Notes: a model not told the origin generated them from the letters alone. Shown: positions 46,465 through 57,327, numbered from the stretch's first letter. The stretch is 64,000 bases of DNA from Acinetobacter sp. GSS19 (GCF_028621895.1 NZ_CP117520.1:310001-374000), one strand, 5' to 3'. Made by a program: numbers and translations.

Positions 46465-46483
46465 TCGGTTTTGGAGTAGGGCA

Positions 46484-46852
46484 ATGATTCAAACCGAAAC
46501 GATGCTCGACGTAGCAGACAACAGTGGTGCTCGCCGCGTACAATGTATTAAAGTACTTGGTGGTTCACATCGTCGTTATGCTTCTGTTGGCGACATTATT
46601 AAAGTTACTGTAAAAGAAGCTATTCCACGCGCACGTGTTAAAAAAGGTGACGTGATGAATGCTGTAGTTGTACGTACAAAGTTCGGCATTCGTCGTCCAG
46701 ATGGTTCAGTGATCCGTTTTGATGACAACGCTGCTGTGATTTTGAACAACAACAAAGCGCCGATTGCTACTCGTATTTTCGGACCAGTGACTCGTGAACT
46801 TCGTACTGAACAGTTCATGAAAATTATTTCACTGGCTCCTGAAGTTCTATAA
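46484..46852 (+). CDS. rplN: 50S ribosomal protein L14
   Basis: This is a 122-residue L14 ([62 protein letters not shown]). The frame is open to 46451; the start at 46484 has TTGGAGTAGGG upstream and gives the exact family length. It heads the spc segment behind the stem-loop. Confidence 0.97.
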
Positions 46853-46861
46853 GAGGCAATC

Positions 46862-47179
46862 ATGGCTAAGATCAAAAAAGGCGATCAAGTAATTGTGATC
46901 GCAGGTAAAGAAAAAGGCAAACAGGGTACTGTTCTGTCTGTTTCTAATGACCGCGTTAAGGTTGAAGGCCTTAACTTGGTGAAGAAGCACCAGAAGCCAA
47001 ATCGTGTAACCGGCGCTGAAGGCGGTGTTGTTACTCAGGAAGCTTCGCTTCACATCTCTAACGTGGCAATTTTTAATGCTACAACCCAAAAGGCTGACCG
47101 TGTTGGTTACCAAACGATTGATGGCGTGAAAACTCGCGTTTATAAATCAAATGGTGAATCAGTGGCGGCAGCGAAGTAA
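46862..47179 (+). CDS. rplX: 50S ribosomal protein L24
   Basis: This is a 105-residue L24 with a KOW motif (KIKKGDQVIVIAGKEKGKQGTVL) and VEGLNLVKKHQKPN. It is an early assembly protein. Normal position between rplN and rplE. Confidence 0.97.
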   Translation: MAKIKKGDQVIVIAGKEKGKQGTVLSVSNDRVKVEGLNLVKKHQKPNRVTGAEGGVVTQEASLHISNVAIFNATTQKADRVGYQTIDGVKTRVYKSNGESVAAAK

Positions 47180-47195
47180 TAGGTTGAAATAGGCA

Positions 47196-47732
47196 ATGGC
47201 CAGACTTAAAGCGCGTTATAACGACGAACTTAAAGCTCAATTACAAGAACAATTGGGCATTAAGAATGTGATGGAAATTCCTCGCATCACTAAAATCACC
47301 ATTAACATGGGTGTTGGTGCAGCTGCTGCTGACAAAAAACTCCTTGATGGTGCACTTTCTGATATGCAAGCAATTGCTGGTCAAAAACCAGTTCTTACAT
47401 TAGCTCGTAAATCTATCGCGGGTTTCAAAATCCGTGATGGTTGGCCGATCGGCTGTAAAGTTACTTTACGTGGCGAGCGTATGTACGAATTCTTGGACCG
47501 TTTGATCTCTATCGCGATCCCTCGTATCCGTGACTTCCGTGGTTTCTCAGCGAAATCATTCGATGGTCGTGGTAACTACTCTATGGGTCTTAAAGAACAA
47601 ATCGTTTTCCCTGAAATCGATTTCGATAAGATTGATCGTATTCGTGGTATGGATATTACCATCACTACGACTGCTCGCACCGATGACGAAGGCCGTGCGC
47701 TTATGCGTGCATTCGGCTTCCCGTTCAAATAA
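47196..47732 (+). CDS. rplE: 50S ribosomal protein L5
   Basis: This is a 178-residue L5: [57 protein letters not shown] and [30 protein letters not shown]. It binds 5S rRNA. In E. coli the S8 repressor site lies at the start of this gene. Confidence 0.97.
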   Translation: MARLKARYNDELKAQLQEQLGIKNVMEIPRITKITINMGVGAAAADKKLLDGALSDMQAIAGQKPVLTLARKSIAGFKIRDGWPIGCKVTLRGERMYEFLDRLISIAIPRIRDFRGFSAKSFDGRGNYSMGLKEQIVFPEIDFDKIDRIRGMDITITTTARTDDEGRALMRAFGFPFK

Positions 47733-47741
47733 GAGGTCGAT

Positions 47742-48047
47742 ATGGCTAAGAAAGGTATGATTAATCGCGAATTGAAACGCGAAGCTACTGTTGCTAAATA
47801 CGCTGCAAAACGTGCTGAATTAAAAGCAACGATTGCAAACGTAAATGCAAGCGACGAAGAACGTTTCGAAGCGATGATGAAGTTACAAGCATTACCTCGT
47901 AATGCGTCTCCAGTACGCCTTCGTAACCGTTGTGGTTTAACTGGTCGTCCTCATGGTTACTTCCGTAAGTTCGGTCTAAGCCGTAACAAATTACGTGACA
48001 CAGTAATGCAAGGTGATGTACCGGGCGTTGTTAAGGCAAGCTGGTAA
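47742..48047 (+). CDS. rpsN: 30S ribosomal protein S14
   Basis: This is a 101-residue S14 of the long, zinc-free type ([51 protein letters not shown]). The CxxC pairs of the short zinc type are absent. Confidence 0.97.
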   Translation: MAKKGMINRELKREATVAKYAAKRAELKATIANVNASDEERFEAMMKLQALPRNASPVRLRNRCGLTGRPHGYFRKFGLSRNKLRDTVMQGDVPGVVKASW

Positions 48048-48060
48048 GGAGCGACTATAA

Positions 48061-48459
48061 ATGAGTATGCAAGATACCGTTGCCGACATGCTAACACGTG
48101 TTCGTAACGCACAAATGGCGAAGAAACAAACTGTTTCTATGCCAAATTCTAAGTTGAAGGTTGCTATTGCAAACGTACTTCAACAAGAAGGTTACATTTC
48201 GAATGTAGAAGTTGCTGAAGCTGAAGGCAATAAAGCAACTTTGACCATTACGTTAAAATATTTCGAAGGCAAACCAGTTATCGAAACCGTTAAGCGCGTA
48301 AGCCGTCCAGGTCTTCGCCAATACCGCGGTAAAGATAATCTTCCAAGCGTTAAGCAAGGTTTGGGTATTGCAATTGTTTCTACAAGCAAAGGCATCATGA
48401 CTGATCGCGCTGCACGTGCTGCGGGCGTCGGTGGTGAAGTTATTGCTTTTGTTTCATAA
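48061..48459 (+). CDS. rpsH: 30S ribosomal protein S8
   Basis: This is a 132-residue S8: [22 protein letters not shown] and the C-terminal [34 protein letters not shown]. In E. coli S8 is the translational repressor of the spc operon. Confidence 0.97.
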   Translation: MSMQDTVADMLTRVRNAQMAKKQTVSMPNSKLKVAIANVLQQEGYISNVEVAEAEGNKATLTITLKYFEGKPVIETVKRVSRPGLRQYRGKDNLPSVKQGLGIAIVSTSKGIMTDRAARAAGVGGEVIAFVS

Positions 48460-48472
48460 TAGGTGATTCCTC

Positions 48473-49006
48473 ATGTCTCGTGTGGCTAAAGCCCCAGTAA
48501 CTGTACCTAACGGTGTAACAGTTACTCAGAACGGCCGGCAGGTCGAAGTGAAAGGCAGCAAAGGTACATTGTCTTTCAACCTGCATGCGCTGGTCGAGCT
48601 AAAACAGGAAGAAGGTAAACTTCAAGTTGCTCCAGTTAAAGAGTCGAAAGACGCTTGGATGCAAGCTGGTACTGCTCGCGCTGTGTTAAACAACCTTGTT
48701 AAAGGTGTTAACGAAGGCTTCGAACGTAAATTGCAATTGATCGGTGTTGGTTATAAAGCTGCGGTTAAAGGTAACGTTGTTAACCTTAACCTTGGTTACT
48801 CTCACCCAATCGATTATGCACTTCCTGAAGGCGTAACTGCAGAAACTCCAACTGCAACTGAAATCGTATTGAAATCTGCGAACAAACAGTTGTTAGGTCA
48901 AGTAGCTGCTGACATCCGTTCATATCGTGAGCCTGAGCCATATAAAGGTAAAGGTGTTCGTTATTCGGATGAAGTTGTCCTTCGTAAAGAAGCTAAGAAG
49001 AAATAA
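48473..49006 (+). CDS. rplF: 50S ribosomal protein L6
   Basis: This is a 177-residue L6 with two similar domains: [39 protein letters not shown] and the signature [16 protein letters not shown]. It lies near the factor-binding site. Confidence 0.97.
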   Translation: MSRVAKAPVTVPNGVTVTQNGRQVEVKGSKGTLSFNLHALVELKQEEGKLQVAPVKESKDAWMQAGTARAVLNNLVKGVNEGFERKLQLIGVGYKAAVKGNVVNLNLGYSHPIDYALPEGVTAETPTATEIVLKSANKQLLGQVAADIRSYREPEPYKGKGVRYSDEVVLRKEAKKK

Positions 49007-49020
49007 GGCGCGAGGTTCTT

Positions 49021-49371
49021 ATGAACGAAAAGAAACAATCCCGTTTGCGTCGTGCGAAAAGCACACGCTTGCACATCCGTGCATTGGGTGCGACTCGTTT
49101 GTGTGTAAACCGCACTCCGCGTCACATCTATGCTCAAGTTATCTCAGCAGATGGTGGCAAAGTTTTAGCGCAAGCTTCTACTTTAGATGCATCTTTACGT
49201 AGTGGTACTACTGGTAATGTTGAAGCGGCAACTAAAGTTGGTGCTTTAATCGCGGAACGTGCTAAAGCAGCTGGTATTACTAAAGTTGCGTTTGACCGTT
49301 CTGGTTTCAAATATCATGGTCGTATCAAAGCCTTGGCTGATGCTGCTCGTGAAAACGGCTTGGAGTTCTAA
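49021..49371 (+). CDS. rplR: 50S ribosomal protein L18
   Basis: This is a 116-residue L18: [60 protein letters not shown] C-terminus. It binds 5S rRNA with L5. Confidence 0.97.
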   Translation: MNEKKQSRLRRAKSTRLHIRALGATRLCVNRTPRHIYAQVISADGGKVLAQASTLDASLRSGTTGNVEAATKVGALIAERAKAAGITKVAFDRSGFKYHGRIKALADAARENGLEF

Positions 49372-49373
49372 TC

Positions 49374-49871
49374 ATGGCTAAAGTTGAACAAAACGAAGGT
49401 CTTGTTGAAAAGCTGGTTGCCGTTGATCGTGTAGCCAAAGTTGTTAAGGGTGGTCGTATCTTCTCTTTCACAGCATTAACGGTTGTGGGTGATGGTAATG
49501 GTCGTGTAGGTTTTGGTCGTGGTAAAGCGCGTGAAGTTCCAGCTGCTATTTCTAAAGCACTTGAAGCTGCTCGTCGCAACATGATCACGGTTGATCTTGC
49601 AGGTACTACTCTGCAACACCCTGTGAATGCTCGTCATGGTGCAAGCCGTGTATACATGCAACCTGCTTCAGAAGGTACTGGCGTAATCGCTGGTGGCGCA
49701 ATGCGTGCCGTTCTTGAGGCTGCAGGTGTACAAAACGTACTTGCTAAATGTTATGGTTCTACTAACGCTGCGAACGTTGTTAACGCGACTTTTAAAGGTC
49801 TGCGTGACATGACTTCTCCTGAGAAAGTTGCTGCGAAACGTGGTCTTTCAGTAGAACAAATTCAAGGGTAA
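49374..49871 (+). CDS. rpsE: 30S ribosomal protein S5
   Basis: This is a 165-residue S5: [45 protein letters not shown] and [31 protein letters not shown]. It is involved in decoding fidelity; the residues linked with spectinomycin resistance lie in the GGRIFSF loop, which looks wild type. Confidence 0.97.
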   Translation: MAKVEQNEGLVEKLVAVDRVAKVVKGGRIFSFTALTVVGDGNGRVGFGRGKAREVPAAISKALEAARRNMITVDLAGTTLQHPVNARHGASRVYMQPASEGTGVIAGGAMRAVLEAAGVQNVLAKCYGSTNAANVVNATFKGLRDMTSPEKVAAKRGLSVEQIQG

Positions 49872-49877
49872 TCAATC

Positions 49878-50054
49878 ATGAAAACGATTAAAGTTACCCA
49901 GACTAAATCTGCTTCGCACCGCTTGAAAAATCACAAGCTTTGCCTTCAAGGTTTAGGTCTGCGTCGTATTGGTCATACTGTAGAAGTGCAAGATACACCT
50001 TCTAACCGCGGTATGATCAACCAAGTCTACTATATGGTTAGTGTAGAGGAATAA
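49878..50054 (+). CDS. rpmD: 50S ribosomal protein L30
   Basis: This is a 58-residue L30 read directly from the sequence: [19 protein letters not shown], then [20 protein letters not shown] and a C-terminus YYMVSVEE. Start 49878, TAA at 50052-50054. It fills the gap between rpsE and rplO exactly. Confidence 0.96.
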   Translation: MKTIKVTQTKSASHRLKNHKLCLQGLGLRRIGHTVEVQDTPSNRGMINQVYYMVSVEE

Positions 50055-50057
50055 GCC

Positions 50058-50498
50058 ATGACTCTGCGTTTAAATGAACTTGCGCCTGCAGAAGGTGCAA
50101 AACGTGAAAATCGTCGTCTAGGTCGTGGTATCGGTTCTGGCGTTGGTAAGACTGGTGGTCGTGGTATCAAAGGTCAAAAATCACGTAAAAGTGGTGGCGT
50201 TCGTCCGGGCTTTGAAGGTGGTCAAACTGCACTTTACCGTCGTTTGCCTAAATTCGGCTTCACTAGCCAAATCGCTTTGAAAACTGCTGAAGTACGTTTA
50301 TCTGAGCTTAGCAAAGTGGAAGGCGACATCGTTAGCCTTGAAACTTTGAAAGCTGCGAATGTTGTTCGTAAAGACATGATTCGCGCTCGTATCGTGCTTT
50401 CTGGTGAAATCACTCGCGCATTCACTATCCAAGGTGTTGCGGTGACTGCAGGCGCTAAAGCAGCTGTTGAAGCTGCTGGCGGTAAAGTCGAGGAGTAA
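50058..50498 (+). CDS. rplO: 50S ribosomal protein L15
   Basis: This is a 146-residue L15: [44 protein letters not shown] and [19 protein letters not shown] normal late assembly protein located before secY, as usual. Confidence 0.97.
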   Translation: MTLRLNELAPAEGAKRENRRLGRGIGSGVGKTGGRGIKGQKSRKSGGVRPGFEGGQTALYRRLPKFGFTSQIALKTAEVRLSELSKVEGDIVSLETLKAANVVRKDMIRARIVLSGEITRAFTIQGVAVTAGAKAAVEAAGGKVEE

Positions 50499-50504
50499 TC
50501 ACTA

Positions 50505-51863
50505 GTGTCTATGTCTCCTAGTTCTTCAGGTCATGTTCACATGATGAAAGGCCAGCCATTTCACGTGAAATATCGTGAAATTATTCGCCGAATGATGTTT
50601 CTCATCGGGGCGTTGTTGGTGTTTCGACTAGGAGCGCATATTCCAGTACCGGGCATTAATAATGCTGCACTTGAGAACCTCTTCAATGCAAACCAAGGTA
50701 CGATCCTTGGTTTGTTTAATATGTTTTCAGGTGGCGCATTAGAGCGAATGTCTATTCTTGCGCTTGGGATCATGCCATACATCTCTGCTTCAATTATTGT
50801 GCAGCTGATGTCTACAGTGGTTCCACAGCTCGAAGCTTTGAAAAAAGAAGGCGAGCAAGGTAAACGTAAGATTAACCAATATACGCGACAAGGAACATTG
50901 TTGTTGGCACTGGTACAGTCCGTCGGGATGTGTGCAGGTCTGATCAGTCAGGGAATTACTTTGACGTCAGGCATGGCATTTTATATTCCTGCTGTGACTT
51001 CTTTAGTTGCTGGTACTATGTTCTTAATGTGGTTAGGAGAACAGATTACCGAACGTGGTGTCGGTAATGGGATCTCCATGATCATTTTTGCGGGTATTGT
51101 GGCTGGGTTGCCTAATTTGATTATGCAATCATTCACCTCAATCGAAAATGGCCAAGCAAGTTTGATTGGTCTGGCAGTTTTTGCACTGCTTTCATTAGGT
51201 GTGTTGGCCGCAATTGTGTTTATTGAAAAAGCACAGCGTCGTATCCCCGTGAACTACGCACAAAAACAGCAAGGTCGACGTGTATTTACCGCGCAGCAAA
51301 GCCATTTGCCATTGAAAATTAATATGGCGGGCGTGATTCCTGCAATTTTTGCCAGTTCATTGCTTTTGTTCCCTGCGAGCTTAGGTCAGTGGGTGGGTAG
51401 TGCAGATCCGAATGCGGGTATTATCAAGCGTAGTCTGCAAGATTTGGCTTTAGTTTTATCGCCTGGACAACCTTTGTATTTGGTGCTCTTTGGTGCGTTA
51501 ATTATCTTTTTCTGTTACTTCTATACCGCGCTGGTTTTCAGTCCAAAAGAAGTTTCAGAGAACTTGAAACGCAGCGGAGCTTATGTGCCTGGTATTCGTC
51601 CAGGTGAGCAAACTGCTCGTTACTTAGATCATATTCTCAATCGTTTGACCTTTATTGGCGCGATTTACATTACAGTGATCTGTTTGATGCCGATGGTATT
51701 GCAAAGTTCATTTGGTATTCCATTCTCTTTGGGTGGTACCTCTTTGCTGATCGTTGTAGTTGTAGTGATGGACTTTATGGCTCAGCTTCAAGCACATCTC
51801 ACCTCGCACCAGTACGATAACCAAACGTTAATGAGAAAAACGACTGCTCATCCGAAGGGATAA
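50505..51863 (+). CDS. secY: Protein translocase subunit SecY
   Basis: This is the channel subunit of the Sec translocon in the inner membrane, with 452 residues and ten helices. Signatures: [13 protein letters not shown] (TM1), [29 protein letters not shown] (TM2 with plug), [33 protein letters not shown] (ribosome and SecA contact loop) and [21 protein letters not shown]. It starts with GTG six bases after rplO; GAGGAG lies ten bases upstream. The ATG two codons later is an alternative. Confidence 0.96.
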
Positions 51864-51883
51864 GCGCACTTAGAGGTTTCATC

Positions 51884-52000
51884 ATGAAAGTACAAGCTTC
51901 TGTAAAGAAAATTTGTGGTAGCTGTAAAGTTATCCGTCGTAATGGGGTTATCCGCGTGATTTGTAGCGCAGAACCTCGTCATAAGCAGCGTCAAGGTTAA
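51884..52000 (+). CDS. rpmJ: 50S ribosomal protein L36 (zinc-ribbon type)
   Basis: This is a 38-residue L36: [19 protein letters not shown], then [17 protein letters not shown]. The ligands C11, C14, C27 and H33 are present, so this is the zinc-binding type, in contrast to the zinc-free L31 at 2.2 kb. Its place after secY is standard. Confidence 0.96.
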
Positions 52001-52045
52001 TCTGATCAAGACCTGTTGATTTCAGTAGGCTAATTAGGTTAATAT

Positions 52046-52073
52046 CCGCCCCTCAAGATTTTTTGTGGGGCGG
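52046..52073 (+). promoter_or_regulatory. Alpha-operon leader hairpin with candidate promoter
   Basis: CCGCCCC (52046-52052) pairs with GGGGCGG (52067-52073), and CAA/TTG extend the stem after a T-T mismatch. A possible promoter, -35 TTGATT (52016-52021) and -10 TAATAT (52040-52045) with an 18-bp spacer, lies just before. In E. coli this leader is where S4 represses the alpha operon; the same role here is only inferred. Confidence 0.45.
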
Positions 52074-52106
52074 TTGATTATCTACTGCCTTTTTGGAGAA
52101 AAGTGA

Positions 52107-52463
52107 ATGGCTCGTATTGCCGGTGTAAACATTCCGGATAACAAGCATGCTGTTATCTCCCTCACGTACATCTTTGGTATTGGTCGCCACACTGCTAAGA
52201 ATATCTTAGCTGCTGTTGGTATTGCTCCAACAACTAAGATCCGTGAATTGGATGATGCTCAGCTTGATGCGATTCGTGCAGAAGTTGCTAAGGTTCCGAC
52301 CGAAGGTGACTTACGTCGCGAAATTTCCATGAACATTAAACGTTTAATGGATCTAGGCTGCTACCGCGGTCTTCGCCATCGTCGCAGCTTGCCTGTCCGT
52401 GGTCAACGCACCAAAACTAACGCACGTACCCGTAAAGGTCCGCGCAAACCGATTAAAAAGTAA
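52107..52463 (+). CDS. rpsM: 30S ribosomal protein S13
   Basis: This is a 118-residue S13: [67 protein letters not shown]. It forms bridges between the subunits. First gene of the alpha segment. Confidence 0.97.
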   Translation: MARIAGVNIPDNKHAVISLTYIFGIGRHTAKNILAAVGIAPTTKIRELDDAQLDAIRAEVAKVPTEGDLRREISMNIKRLMDLGCYRGLRHRRSLPVRGQRTKTNARTRKGPRKPIKK

Positions 52464-52482
52464 GATTTCTGGAAGCTAAAAG

Positions 52483-52869
52483 ATGGCTAAAGATACTCGC
52501 ACACGCAAGAAGGTCACTCGTACCGTCTCTGAAGGTGTTGCACACATTCACGCGTCTTTTAATAACACCATTGTAACGATTACCGATCGTCAAGGTAATG
52601 CATTGGCTTGGGCCACCTCAGGTGGACAAGGCTTCCGTGGTTCACGTAAATCAACTCCGTTTGCTGCTCAGGTAGCTGCTGAAGTTGCTGGTAAAGCAGC
52701 TTTGGATTACGGTTTGAAAAACCTAGACGTCCTTGTGAAAGGTCCTGGTCCTGGTCGTGAGTCTGCGGTTCGTGCATTAGGCGCAGTGGGTTATAAGATT
52801 AACAGCATTACCGATGTGACACCAATTCCTCACAACGGTTGCCGTCCACCTAAAAAACGTCGCGTGTAA
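52483..52869 (+). CDS. rpsK: 30S ribosomal protein S11
   Basis: This is a 128-residue S11: [50 protein letters not shown] and the C-terminal [18 protein letters not shown]. It is part of the platform of the small subunit. Confidence 0.97.
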
Positions 52870-52881
52870 GGAGAAACATTC

Positions 52882-53508
52882 ATGGCTCGTTATATTGGTC
52901 CAAAATGCAAACTCTCTCGCCGCGAAGGGACAGACCTGCAATTAAAATCTGGCGTTAAACCATTTGACGTTAAGACTAAAAAACATGCTAAAGCTCCTGG
53001 CCAACACGGTGGAGCTCGTGGCAGCAAACAATCTGAGTACTCACTACAATTACGTGAAAAACAAAAAGTACGTCGCATGTACGGTGTTTTAGAGCGTCAA
53101 TTTAGTAACTACTATAAAGAAGCAGCTCGTGTTAAAGGCGCAACTGGCGAGAACTTGTTAAAGTTACTTGAAAGCCGTCTTGATAACGTCGTTTATCGCA
53201 TGGGTTTTGGTTCTACACGTGCAGAAGCTCGTCAGCTCGTATCTCACCGTAGCGTTACTTTGAATGGTCGTCGTGTTAACATCGCGTCTATCCAAGTTAA
53301 AGCTGGTGATGTGATTGCAGTTCACGAAAGCGCTAAACAACAATTACGTATCAAAAACGCAATTGAGTTGGCTGCGCAACGTGGTATTCCTTCTTGGATG
53401 GAAGTTGACCATTCTAAATTAGAAGGTACCTTCAAAGCTGCTCCAGATCGTTCTGATTTACCTGCTGAAATCAACGAAAGCTTGATTGTAGAATTGTATT
53501 CTAAATAA
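52882..53508 (+). CDS. rpsD: 30S ribosomal protein S4
   Basis: This is a 208-residue S4: [41 protein letters not shown] and the S4 RNA-binding domain [38 protein letters not shown]. The zinc knuckle of some S4 proteins is absent (a single Cys). In E. coli S4 represses the alpha operon. Confidence 0.97.
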   Translation: MARYIGPKCKLSRREGTDLQLKSGVKPFDVKTKKHAKAPGQHGGARGSKQSEYSLQLREKQKVRRMYGVLERQFSNYYKEAARVKGATGENLLKLLESRLDNVVYRMGFGSTRAEARQLVSHRSVTLNGRRVNIASIQVKAGDVIAVHESAKQQLRIKNAIELAAQRGIPSWMEVDHSKLEGTFKAAPDRSDLPAEINESLIVELYSK

Positions 53509-53525
53509 TCCTTGAGGTAGCAATA

Positions 53526-54533
53526 ATGACGCGTACTGCAAACGAGTTTCTAACTCCGCAAGCGATCAAGGTCGAAGCGGTTAGCGGGACCTCGGCAAAA
53601 GTGATTCTAGAACCTTTAGAGCGTGGCTTTGGTCATACTCTAGGTAATGCTCTACGTCGTATTCTATTGTCATCTTTACCTGGCGCAGCTGTGGTTGAAG
53701 TTGAGATAGAAGGTGTCGAGCACGAGTACAGTACTTTAGAAGGCTTGCAGCAGGACATCGTCGAGCTCTTGCTGAACCTAAAAGGATTGTCTATTAAGCT
53801 GTTCGATCAAAACGAAGCTTACTTAACGTTGGAAAAACAGGGTCCTGGCGACGTAACTGCTGCTGACCTTCGTCTACCTCACAACGTTGAAGTGGTTAAC
53901 CCAGAGCATTTGATCGGCACATTGAGTGCTTCAGGTTCATTGAAAATGCGCCTGAAAGTCTCTCAAGGTCGTGGTTATGAAACATCTGACTCACGTTTCC
54001 CAGAAGGCGAGACTCGCCCAGTGGGTCGTTTACAGTTGGATGCTTCTTATAGCCCAATCAAACGTGTATCTTACACCGTAGAAAACGCGCGTGTAGAACA
54101 ACGTACTGACCTTGATAAGCTGGTCATTGATCTTGAAACCAACGGTACTGTTGATCCTGAAGAAGCAATCCGCAAAGCGGCAACAATCTTGCAACAACAA
54201 ATTGCAATTTTTGTTGATCTTCAGAAAGACCAGGCACCTGTGGCTCAAGAACCTCGCGAAGAAGTTGACCCAATTTTGCTTCGTCCAGTAGATGATCTTG
54301 AGCTTACTGTTCGTTCTGCTAACTGTTTGAAAGCAGAAAATATTTACTACATTGGTGATCTTGTTCAACGTACTGAGGTTGAGTTGTTAAAAACTCCAAA
54401 CCTAGGTAAGAAATCGTTGACTGAGATTAAAGATGTTTTGGCTTCGAAAGGCTTGCAACTCGGCATGCGTTTAGAAAACTGGCCACCAGCTAGTTTGCGC
54501 ATGGACGACCGTTTCGCCTATCGTAGCCGTTAA
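53526..54533 (+). CDS. rpoA: RNA polymerase subunit alpha
   Basis: This is a 335-residue alpha subunit. The N-terminal dimerisation domain has [23 protein letters not shown], and [27 protein letters not shown] follows. The C-terminal domain (from about residue 250: [55 protein letters not shown]) binds UP elements and activators; its 265-type Arg is in VRSAN. Normal position between rpsD and rplQ. Confidence 0.98.
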   Translation: MTRTANEFLTPQAIKVEAVSGTSAKVILEPLERGFGHTLGNALRRILLSSLPGAAVVEVEIEGVEHEYSTLEGLQQDIVELLLNLKGLSIKLFDQNEAYLTLEKQGPGDVTAADLRLPHNVEVVNPEHLIGTLSASGSLKMRLKVSQGRGYETSDSRFPEGETRPVGRLQLDASYSPIKRVSYTVENARVEQRTDLDKLVIDLETNGTVDPEEAIRKAATILQQQIAIFVDLQKDQAPVAQEPREEVDPILLRPVDDLELTVRSANCLKAENIYYIGDLVQRTEVELLKTPNLGKKSLTEIKDVLASKGLQLGMRLENWPPASLRMDDRFAYRSR

Positions 54534-54551
54534 TTAAGTAGGACTATCACC

Positions 54552-54926
54552 ATGCGTCATCGTAATAGTGGTGTGAAATTAGGCCGTACCAGCAGCCACC
54601 GTAAGGCGTTGTTCCAAAATTTAACCAATGCACTTGTTGAGCATGAGTTAATCAAAACAACTTTGCCTAAAGCGAAAGAACTTCGTCGCGTTGCTGAGCC
54701 TTTAATCACTTTAGCTAAAAACGATACAGTAGCAAACCGTCGTTTGGCGTTTGCTCGTACTCGTAATGCAGCAACTGTAGGTAAATTATTTACCGTGCTT
54801 GGCCCTCGTTACAAAGAGCGTAACGGCGGTTATCTACGTGTTCTTAAAGCGGGCTTCCGTGCAGGTGATGCTGCACCGATGGCTTACGTTGAGCTTGTAG
54901 ATCGCGAGCTTAAATCTGCTGAATAA
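54552..54926 (+). CDS. rplQ: 50S ribosomal protein L17
   Basis: This is a 124-residue L17: [56 protein letters not shown]. It is the last gene of the ribosomal cluster, closed by a terminator 12 bases after its stop. Confidence 0.97.
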   Translation: MRHRNSGVKLGRTSSHRKALFQNLTNALVEHELIKTTLPKAKELRRVAEPLITLAKNDTVANRRLAFARTRNAATVGKLFTVLGPRYKERNGGYLRVLKAGFRAGDAAPMAYVELVDRELKSAE

Positions 54927-54938
54927 TTTCACAGATTT

Positions 54939-54972
54939 AAAAAAACCGGCTTAATGGCCGGTTTTTTTTATG
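54939..54972 (+). terminator. Terminator of the S10-spc-alpha cluster
   Basis: AAAAAAACCGGC (54939-54950) pairs with GCCGGTTTTTTT (54957-54968) over a six-base loop; T follows. Confidence 0.95.
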
Positions 54973-55077
54973 CTTTTTATTTTGTTTACTGTCCGTTCAG
55001 CTTTATCTGTATGACGAATAGGTGGTGTGGTTAAAATTATGTTTTAATCATTTTCTCTAGCATGAACCTTTAAAAGT

Positions 55078-56529
55078 ATGATGAGCAAGCAGATTGATGT
55101 TCTAATTATCGGTGCGGGTATTTCGGGGATTGGCCTCGCTGCACATCTTGCTCAGCAATGTCCAAAACGACAATTTGCGATTCTCGAAGCACGGGAGAGC
55201 ATCGGCGGTACTTGGGATTTATTCCGCTATCCCGGTATTCGTTCTGACTCGGATATGACGACTTTTGGCTATCGTTTTAAGCCGTGGCGCAAAGCAAGTG
55301 TGCTGGCTGATGCGGCTTCTATTCGAGGGTATCTGTCAGAAGTCGTTGATGAACAACATTTGCGCGAAAAAATCTATTTTGGCCATCGGGTGATCGCTGC
55401 GAATTACGATTCAGCAACCAAACAATGGTGGGTTGAAGTCATCAATGCACAACAGGAAAAACAAACCTGGATCGCCAATTTTATCTTTTCCTGTACCGGC
55501 TATTATGACTATGCACAGGGTTTTTTGCCTCACTATCCAAATCAAACTGCCTTTCAAGGTCAGTTGATTCACCCACAGCATTGGCCGGAGTCGCTAGATT
55601 ATCAGGGTAAGAAGATTGTGGTGATTGGTAGCGGTGCCACTGCGATCACGTTACTTCCAGCCTTGGTGCAAGGTGGGGCTGGGCATGTAACCATGCTGCA
55701 ACGTTCACCCACCTATATTGCTTCGATTTCTGCCTTGGATCAGATGTATCATAAATTGCGTAAATGGCTGCCAGAACAGACCGCTTATCAACTGATCCGT
55801 GGTCGTAATATTGTAACGCAGCGCTTGATCTACGCCTTGGCTCGTAAATATCCTCAGCTGGTCCGTACCTTTTTATTGCATGCGGTGAAAAAGCAGTTGC
55901 AGGGGAAAGTCGATATGAAGCATTTCACGCCACATTATTTTCCCTGGGAGCAGCGTCTCTGTGTGGTGCCTGATGGTGATCTCTTCCAGGTACTGAGAGA
56001 TGGGCAGGCGAGTGTAGTTACCGATGAGATCGAACATTTCACCGAACATGGAATTCAGCTGAAATCTGGACAACATCTGGATGCGGATATTATTGTGTCT
56101 GCCACCGGCCTGCAAATTCAGGTCCTGGGTGGGATTCAGGCAACAGTGGATGGTAAACCCATTGATCCTGCTCAACACCTGCTTTATCAAGGAATGATGC
56201 TCAATAATGTACCGAACTTGGCCATGATGATTGGTTATATCAATGCATCGTGGACGCTTAAGGTCGATATTGTTGCAGATTATCTCTGCAGTTTATTAAA
56301 TTATATGGATCAGCAAGGCTATGCCGAAGTCATGCCGGCTGGCCAGGCAGAGCAACTTCCTCAGAGTGTTATGGGAGGCTTAACTGCAGGGTATATCCAG
56401 CGTGCTACTCACTTAATGCCAAAGCAGGGGGCAACATCTCCTTGGAAAATGACCAATAATTATCTGGCAGACCGTAAAGCATTAAAACATGCAAGTTTTG
56501 AGGATGGTATTCTAACTTTCCGTAGCTGA
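55078..56529 (+). CDS. Flavin monooxygenase, Baeyer-Villiger type (EthA-like)
   Basis: This is a 483-residue FAD- and NADPH-dependent monooxygenase. The first Rossmann loop is VLIIGAGISGIGLA (about 8-21). FQGQLIHPQHWP (about 159-170) fits the Baeyer-Villiger fingerprint FxGxxxHxxxWP. The second Rossmann loop, IVVIGSGATAITLLPAL, follows, then VSATGLQI. It resembles the EthA/AlmA type of oxidase that acts on ketones or long-chain compounds; AlmA of Acinetobacter degrades long alkanes and is of similar size, but I cannot assign it surely. The gene is alone between the ribosomal terminator and sdhE. Confidence 0.85.
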   Translation: MMSKQIDVLIIGAGISGIGLAAHLAQQCPKRQFAILEARESIGGTWDLFRYPGIRSDSDMTTFGYRFKPWRKASVLADAASIRGYLSEVVDEQHLREKIYFGHRVIAANYDSATKQWWVEVINAQQEKQTWIANFIFSCTGYYDYAQGFLPHYPNQTAFQGQLIHPQHWPESLDYQGKKIVVIGSGATAITLLPALVQGGAGHVTMLQRSPTYIASISALDQMYHKLRKWLPEQTAYQLIRGRNIVTQRLIYALARKYPQLVRTFLLHAVKKQLQGKVDMKHFTPHYFPWEQRLCVVPDGDLFQVLRDGQASVVTDEIEHFTEHGIQLKSGQHLDADIIVSATGLQIQVLGGIQATVDGKPIDPAQHLLYQGMMLNNVPNLAMMIGYINASWTLKVDIVADYLCSLLNYMDQQGYAEVMPAGQAEQLPQSVMGGLTAGYIQRATHLMPKQGATSPWKMTNNYLADRKALKHASFEDGILTFRS

Positions 56530-56638
56530 TTGTTCAGCTGTTTACCATTCCTATCGCCAGATGCTATCGCTGAAATGATGCATGAAATGCTGTTGAGTTG
56601 GGTTAAACTAGACACCTTATCAAACGTTGGGGATAAAC

Positions 56639-56896
56639 ATGTCAGAAGAAATGAGCTTGGAAGAGCGTAAAGTGATTTATCGTGCACGTCGTGGTTTGAA
56701 AGAAATCGATGTGTATTTTGATCCTTATGTGAAACAGTATTATTTGCAAGCTGATCCTGCTGAAAAAGCCTTATTTGCTGAATTGGTTGCTCAAGAGGAT
56801 CCGGATTTGCTGGACTGGTTTATGGAAGTCACCGAACCACCACGCCCAGAGCTTAAAACGTTTATCGCGAAGCTTAAAAATTACATTCATGGCTAA
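56639..56896 (+). CDS. sdhE: FAD assembly factor SdhE (CptB)
   Basis: This is an 85-residue all-helical protein that helps attach FAD covalently to succinate dehydrogenase. The family motif RRGLKEIDVYFDPYV is at residues 19-33, with FAELVAQEDPDLLDWFME later. The ATG at 56639 has TTGGGGATAAAC upstream; the frame opens earlier at a TTG (56627). It overlaps the next gene by eight bases, the same pairing as E. coli sdhE-ygfX. Confidence 0.93.
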   Translation: MSEEMSLEERKVIYRARRGLKEIDVYFDPYVKQYYLQADPAEKALFAELVAQEDPDLLDWFMEVTEPPRPELKTFIAKLKNYIHG

Positions 56897-57281
56897 GCCA
56901 CGTGCTTTTCAATTGAAACGCAGCCGTATCGCGCTTGCGTTTCAGTGTTTGATATTCATGATCTTGCTTGCACTGCTATATGCTGTTGTCAATCCAGTCC
57001 TTTGGTTGATCTGTGCCGTGTTAGGCTTGATGAGTTATCTACTGTTTCGTAAACGGGCAGATTTGTTGCGTTTAGAGCATCTTGATGCGGATGATTGGTC
57101 TGTACTGTATCGCCAATCCTCACAGGTATTGCAGCTACAATTGCATCAAGTTATTGATCATCAACTGTATATCGTGCTGTACTTTCAAGGGAGTAAAATC
57201 CCGCCTATCGTGATCTGGTGTGATCAATTGACAGTTCCACAATGGAAATCTTTAAAACAGTTAGCGCTGCTCAATCATTAG
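56889..57281 (+). CDS. YgfX-like small membrane protein
   Basis: This is a 130-residue protein: a basic N-terminus (MAKPRAFQLKRSRIALA), two close hydrophobic helices (about 16-55, with CLIFMILLALLYAVVNPVLWLICAVLGLMSYLLF), then a soluble beta-rich C-terminal part. The size, topology and overlap with sdhE match YgfX/CptA of enterobacteria, reported as an envelope or division-linked partner of SdhE. Sequence likeness is low, so the match rests partly on context. The frame is open from 56775, but the start at 56889 is the one compatible with sdhE. Confidence 0.65.
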   Translation: MAKPRAFQLKRSRIALAFQCLIFMILLALLYAVVNPVLWLICAVLGLMSYLLFRKRADLLRLEHLDADDWSVLYRQSSQVLQLQLHQVIDHQLYIVLYFQGSKIPPIVIWCDQLTVPQWKSLKQLALLNH

Positions 57282-57327
57282 CGAGTAAAGTCAAATTTCT
57301 TTCTAAAGTAGTTAGGCTTTTATTGGG

